Shown one piece after another: positions 62,214 to 64,000 of a stretch of 64,000 nt of DNA. The translations under genes were made by a program, and so were the position numbers. The notes beneath the pieces were generated by a model. The model was not told the origin of the DNA. It saw nothing but the letters and a program-made list of their open reading frames with translations, and made no database searches. Origin of the DNA: Macropodus opercularis (taxonomy: Eukaryota; Chordata; Actinopteri; Anabantiformes; Osphronemidae); the NCBI GenBank assembly GCA_030770545.1, contig CM061096.1, positions 12,133,501 to 12,197,500 of the forward strand, written 5' to 3'. Numbering within the stretch: position 1 is the first letter of the stretch; each line of letters opens with the position of its first letter.

Positions 62214-63758
62214 GACAAACATATAAAATAGCTATGACTGATTACTTTTAAGACTGAGTGATGGAAAATTAAAACCGCCAACAGAAGCAGATGGTGGAAG
62301 GAGTTAGAGAGGATTGAGTGTCTGTCTCTTAAGGGAATGTTCCTTGTGTTGTGAGGATCCTCTTCTGCTCCCTGTCTCTCCTCTGTGGAGAAGCCAGTCG
62401 ACATCACACATGCATTGGCACTAAGTGACACACCTGGAAGGACCCCACAGAGAAAATGGCCGTGACTTGGCAGCAACATCGAGTCTTTCTCGCCCCTTTG
62501 GACAGGATAAAATGAGGCAGATTACAATAGTGTGGCTTCCCAGTGAGTCCAGCTGTACGTGGCATCATCTCTCTGTGGCACCACACATACATCCCACTTC
62601 ACCCTCCCCAGGTAGTTGCAGAACAGCATGAGCTTGTTCGGTATGGGCAATACTTAAACCTGGACTGGACGGCCACCTGTTTTTCACAGCTGGATTTGTG
62701 CCAGGTAACTTTTGGAAAAAAAACACAAGACACTAGTGTTGTTCAGCACAGTGGCTCTTTCATGCACAAAACTGGCTGCGCTGATTCGATTACGGTAAAG
62801 CAGCTGGACAATCCAAGAGCGAAACAGTGCTAGTTCTGTAAATGGTAAGCGGGATATTGTATGTATGGTGTCTGGCCAGAGGGGGGAGCCAGACACACCA
62901 GTGCCTGATTCCACGTGTGTAAAAAGAGGAAGTGATGATTGGTCATTGTCAGGTGGTAGAACACCATTTGTCTGTGTCCTCAGATTGCTCTGTGTCCTAA
63001 AAGCCCATTGTCTGTGGTGGACTAGGCTGGTTTGTGTCCGTTACCCTCCCCAAACTGGGGACAGATTGTCAAAAGTGCTCTCTCCCAGTTGGCGTTGCAC
63101 TGGGGAAGCTGAGAGGTTAGCAGCAGTGTTGAGGTTTTTATACTTTAACCAGGTCACACTATCAAATCTACGCTCAGTTAAACTGTCTCAGACCTGGACC
63201 CGCAGCTTTTCCTGCACAAATCCAAGATTGTTTGAGTTAGAGTTTACTTGCTTTGGTATGGCAAGTTTGTTTGAATCATATTAATCACAGCTGCCTGTGA
63301 AAAATAGGTCCTAACTTTATAAAACTGTGGAGAACCTTTGCTTAACCAAGCGAATCGCTGAGCTTTACGCTGTGTTTATTTCACTGCTAAGCTGGAGGCA
63401 CAGCGTCAATCAAGTACAGGAGTAAATACTTAAATCTGGAGTTTTCTAAGACCACAGAGCGCTATGATGGTCACGTTTATGTCCACAGAACCAGCAAACA
63501 GGAATGAGTAGAAGATAGGCAACAAGACGCCCGCTGACACGCTTGCTTGTTCCTGAACAGGGTTCTTAGGCCCCTTGGTTTCCCAACAAAGCAAGAGGCT
63601 TGCGTTGCATTCTTAGTTCTGGTGAGGTGCAGCGTCATCTCTTGATGTCTGAAATTGGCTTAATTTGATTGTGTGAGTTAATCCCCCTTGTCTCTGAATG
63701 ATCGTACCCTCTCTGTAGCGTTCCCCATCCCACCCAACCCCCTGAGCTCTTCTGGAAT

Positions 63759-63772
63759 GTGTGTGTGTGTGT
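63759..63772. repeat. (TG)n microsatellite touching the glis2 stop codon
   Basis: About seven TG units end at the last base of the glis2 stop codon. On the minus strand the stop TGA is followed at once by a CA run. Confidence 0.9.
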
Positions 63773-64000
63773 CAGTTGACCACAGCTGGCTTGAGCACCA
63801 CGGTGCCTGGGGGGATGACCACCCAGGATAGGGGATCGTGAGCCCCCCCTGTGGAGAGGTTTAGGACTCCTCCAGTCACCTCGTTCTCTGCCTCCTCCAC
63901 TCGGCCTTTCTTCCCCGGCTGGCCCTGGGCCCTGCGCTCAGACGTGGACCCCAGCACGGGCACCATCGGCAAGCCTAGGGCCGAAGAGGGAAACGCCGTG
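63772..64000 (-). CDS. glis2: Glis2 zinc-finger transcription factor, C-terminal end (partial)
   Basis: Glis2 is a nuclear Kruppel-like (Gli-similar) zinc-finger factor, mainly a repressor, needed for kidney tubule integrity; human GLIS2 loss causes nephronophthisis type 7. Only the last 75 or so codons are in the window and the frame runs off the right edge. The final residues, DPLSWVVIPPGTVVLKPAVVN read in two parts (DPLSWVVIPP and GTVVLKPAVVN), closely match my recollection of the vertebrate GLIS2 C-terminus. The preceding Gly/Glu/Ser-rich part is poorly conserved. The five zinc fingers lie beyond base 64000. The stop TGA is at 63772-63774. The gene converges on pam16, as in human. The assignment rests on a short conserved tail plus gene order. 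Confidence 0.85.
   Translation of the reverse strand, partial: TAFPSSALGLPMVPVLGSTSERRAQGQPGKKGRVEEAENEVTGGVLNLSTGGAHDPLSWVVIPPGTVVLKPAVVN

Larger units (their letters stand above)
60010..63771 (-). other. glis2: Probable glis2 3' UTR
   Basis: Lies downstream of the glis2 stop codon on the minus strand and carries no supported gene. Minus-strand AATAAA signals occur at 61470-61475 and 60033-60038. Use of the far one gives a 3' UTR of about 3.75 kb, ending only about 300 bp from the convergent pam16 poly(A) signal. It includes a 17-base A run (62197-62213, U-run in the RNA), a purine-rich block near 60825-60875 and a possible degenerate repeat near 61935-62010. The extent is inference. Confidence 0.45.

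Overview
This window looks like vertebrate nuclear DNA, most probably a teleost fish of the compact-genome spiny-rayed type. The genes have GT-AG introns of mostly 80-170 bp, AATAAA poly(A) signals, CA/TG microsatellites and fragments that resemble common fish interspersed repeats. Four protein genes can be read by homology: coro7 (coronin 7), vasn (vasorin), pam16 (Magmas/TIM16) and glis2. This is the same gene neighbourhood as human 16p13.3 (CORO7 with VASN inside it, PAM16, GLIS2). There are no bacterial, viral or CRISPR features. The species cannot be named from the sequence alone.

Layout. 1-3896: end of an upstream coro7 intron. 3897-4202: two coro7 exons of the first beta-propeller. 4203-52585: a single 48.4 kb coro7 intron. 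Inside it, on the minus strand, is vasn, with one coding exon (20466-22496) and a predicted non-coding first exon and CpG-rich promoter about 16 kb further on (38219 to about 38.6 kb). 52586-56494: nineteen tightly packed coro7 exons encoding the rest of propeller 1, a Ser/Pro-rich linker, propeller 2 and the acidic tail. 56495-57850: coro7 3' UTR and spacer. 57853-59706: pam16 in five exons. About 60.0-63.77 kb: probable glis2 3' UTR on the minus strand. 63772-64000: C-terminal end of glis2, cut by the window edge.

The four genes share no single pathway. Coronin 7 works in Golgi trafficking and actin control, vasorin is a cell-surface TGF-beta trap, Pam16 is part of the mitochondrial TIM23 import motor, and Glis2 is a zinc-finger transcription regulator. 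What links them is old, conserved physical arrangement. The most useful observations are the reading-frame compatibility of a coro7-pam16 read-through splice (as in the human CORO7-PAM16 transcript), paralogous intron positions in the two coronin propellers, the distant vasn promoter, and the extreme size of the one intron that holds vasn. I see no evidence of a novel biological system. The rest of the large intron has no gene that I can support.
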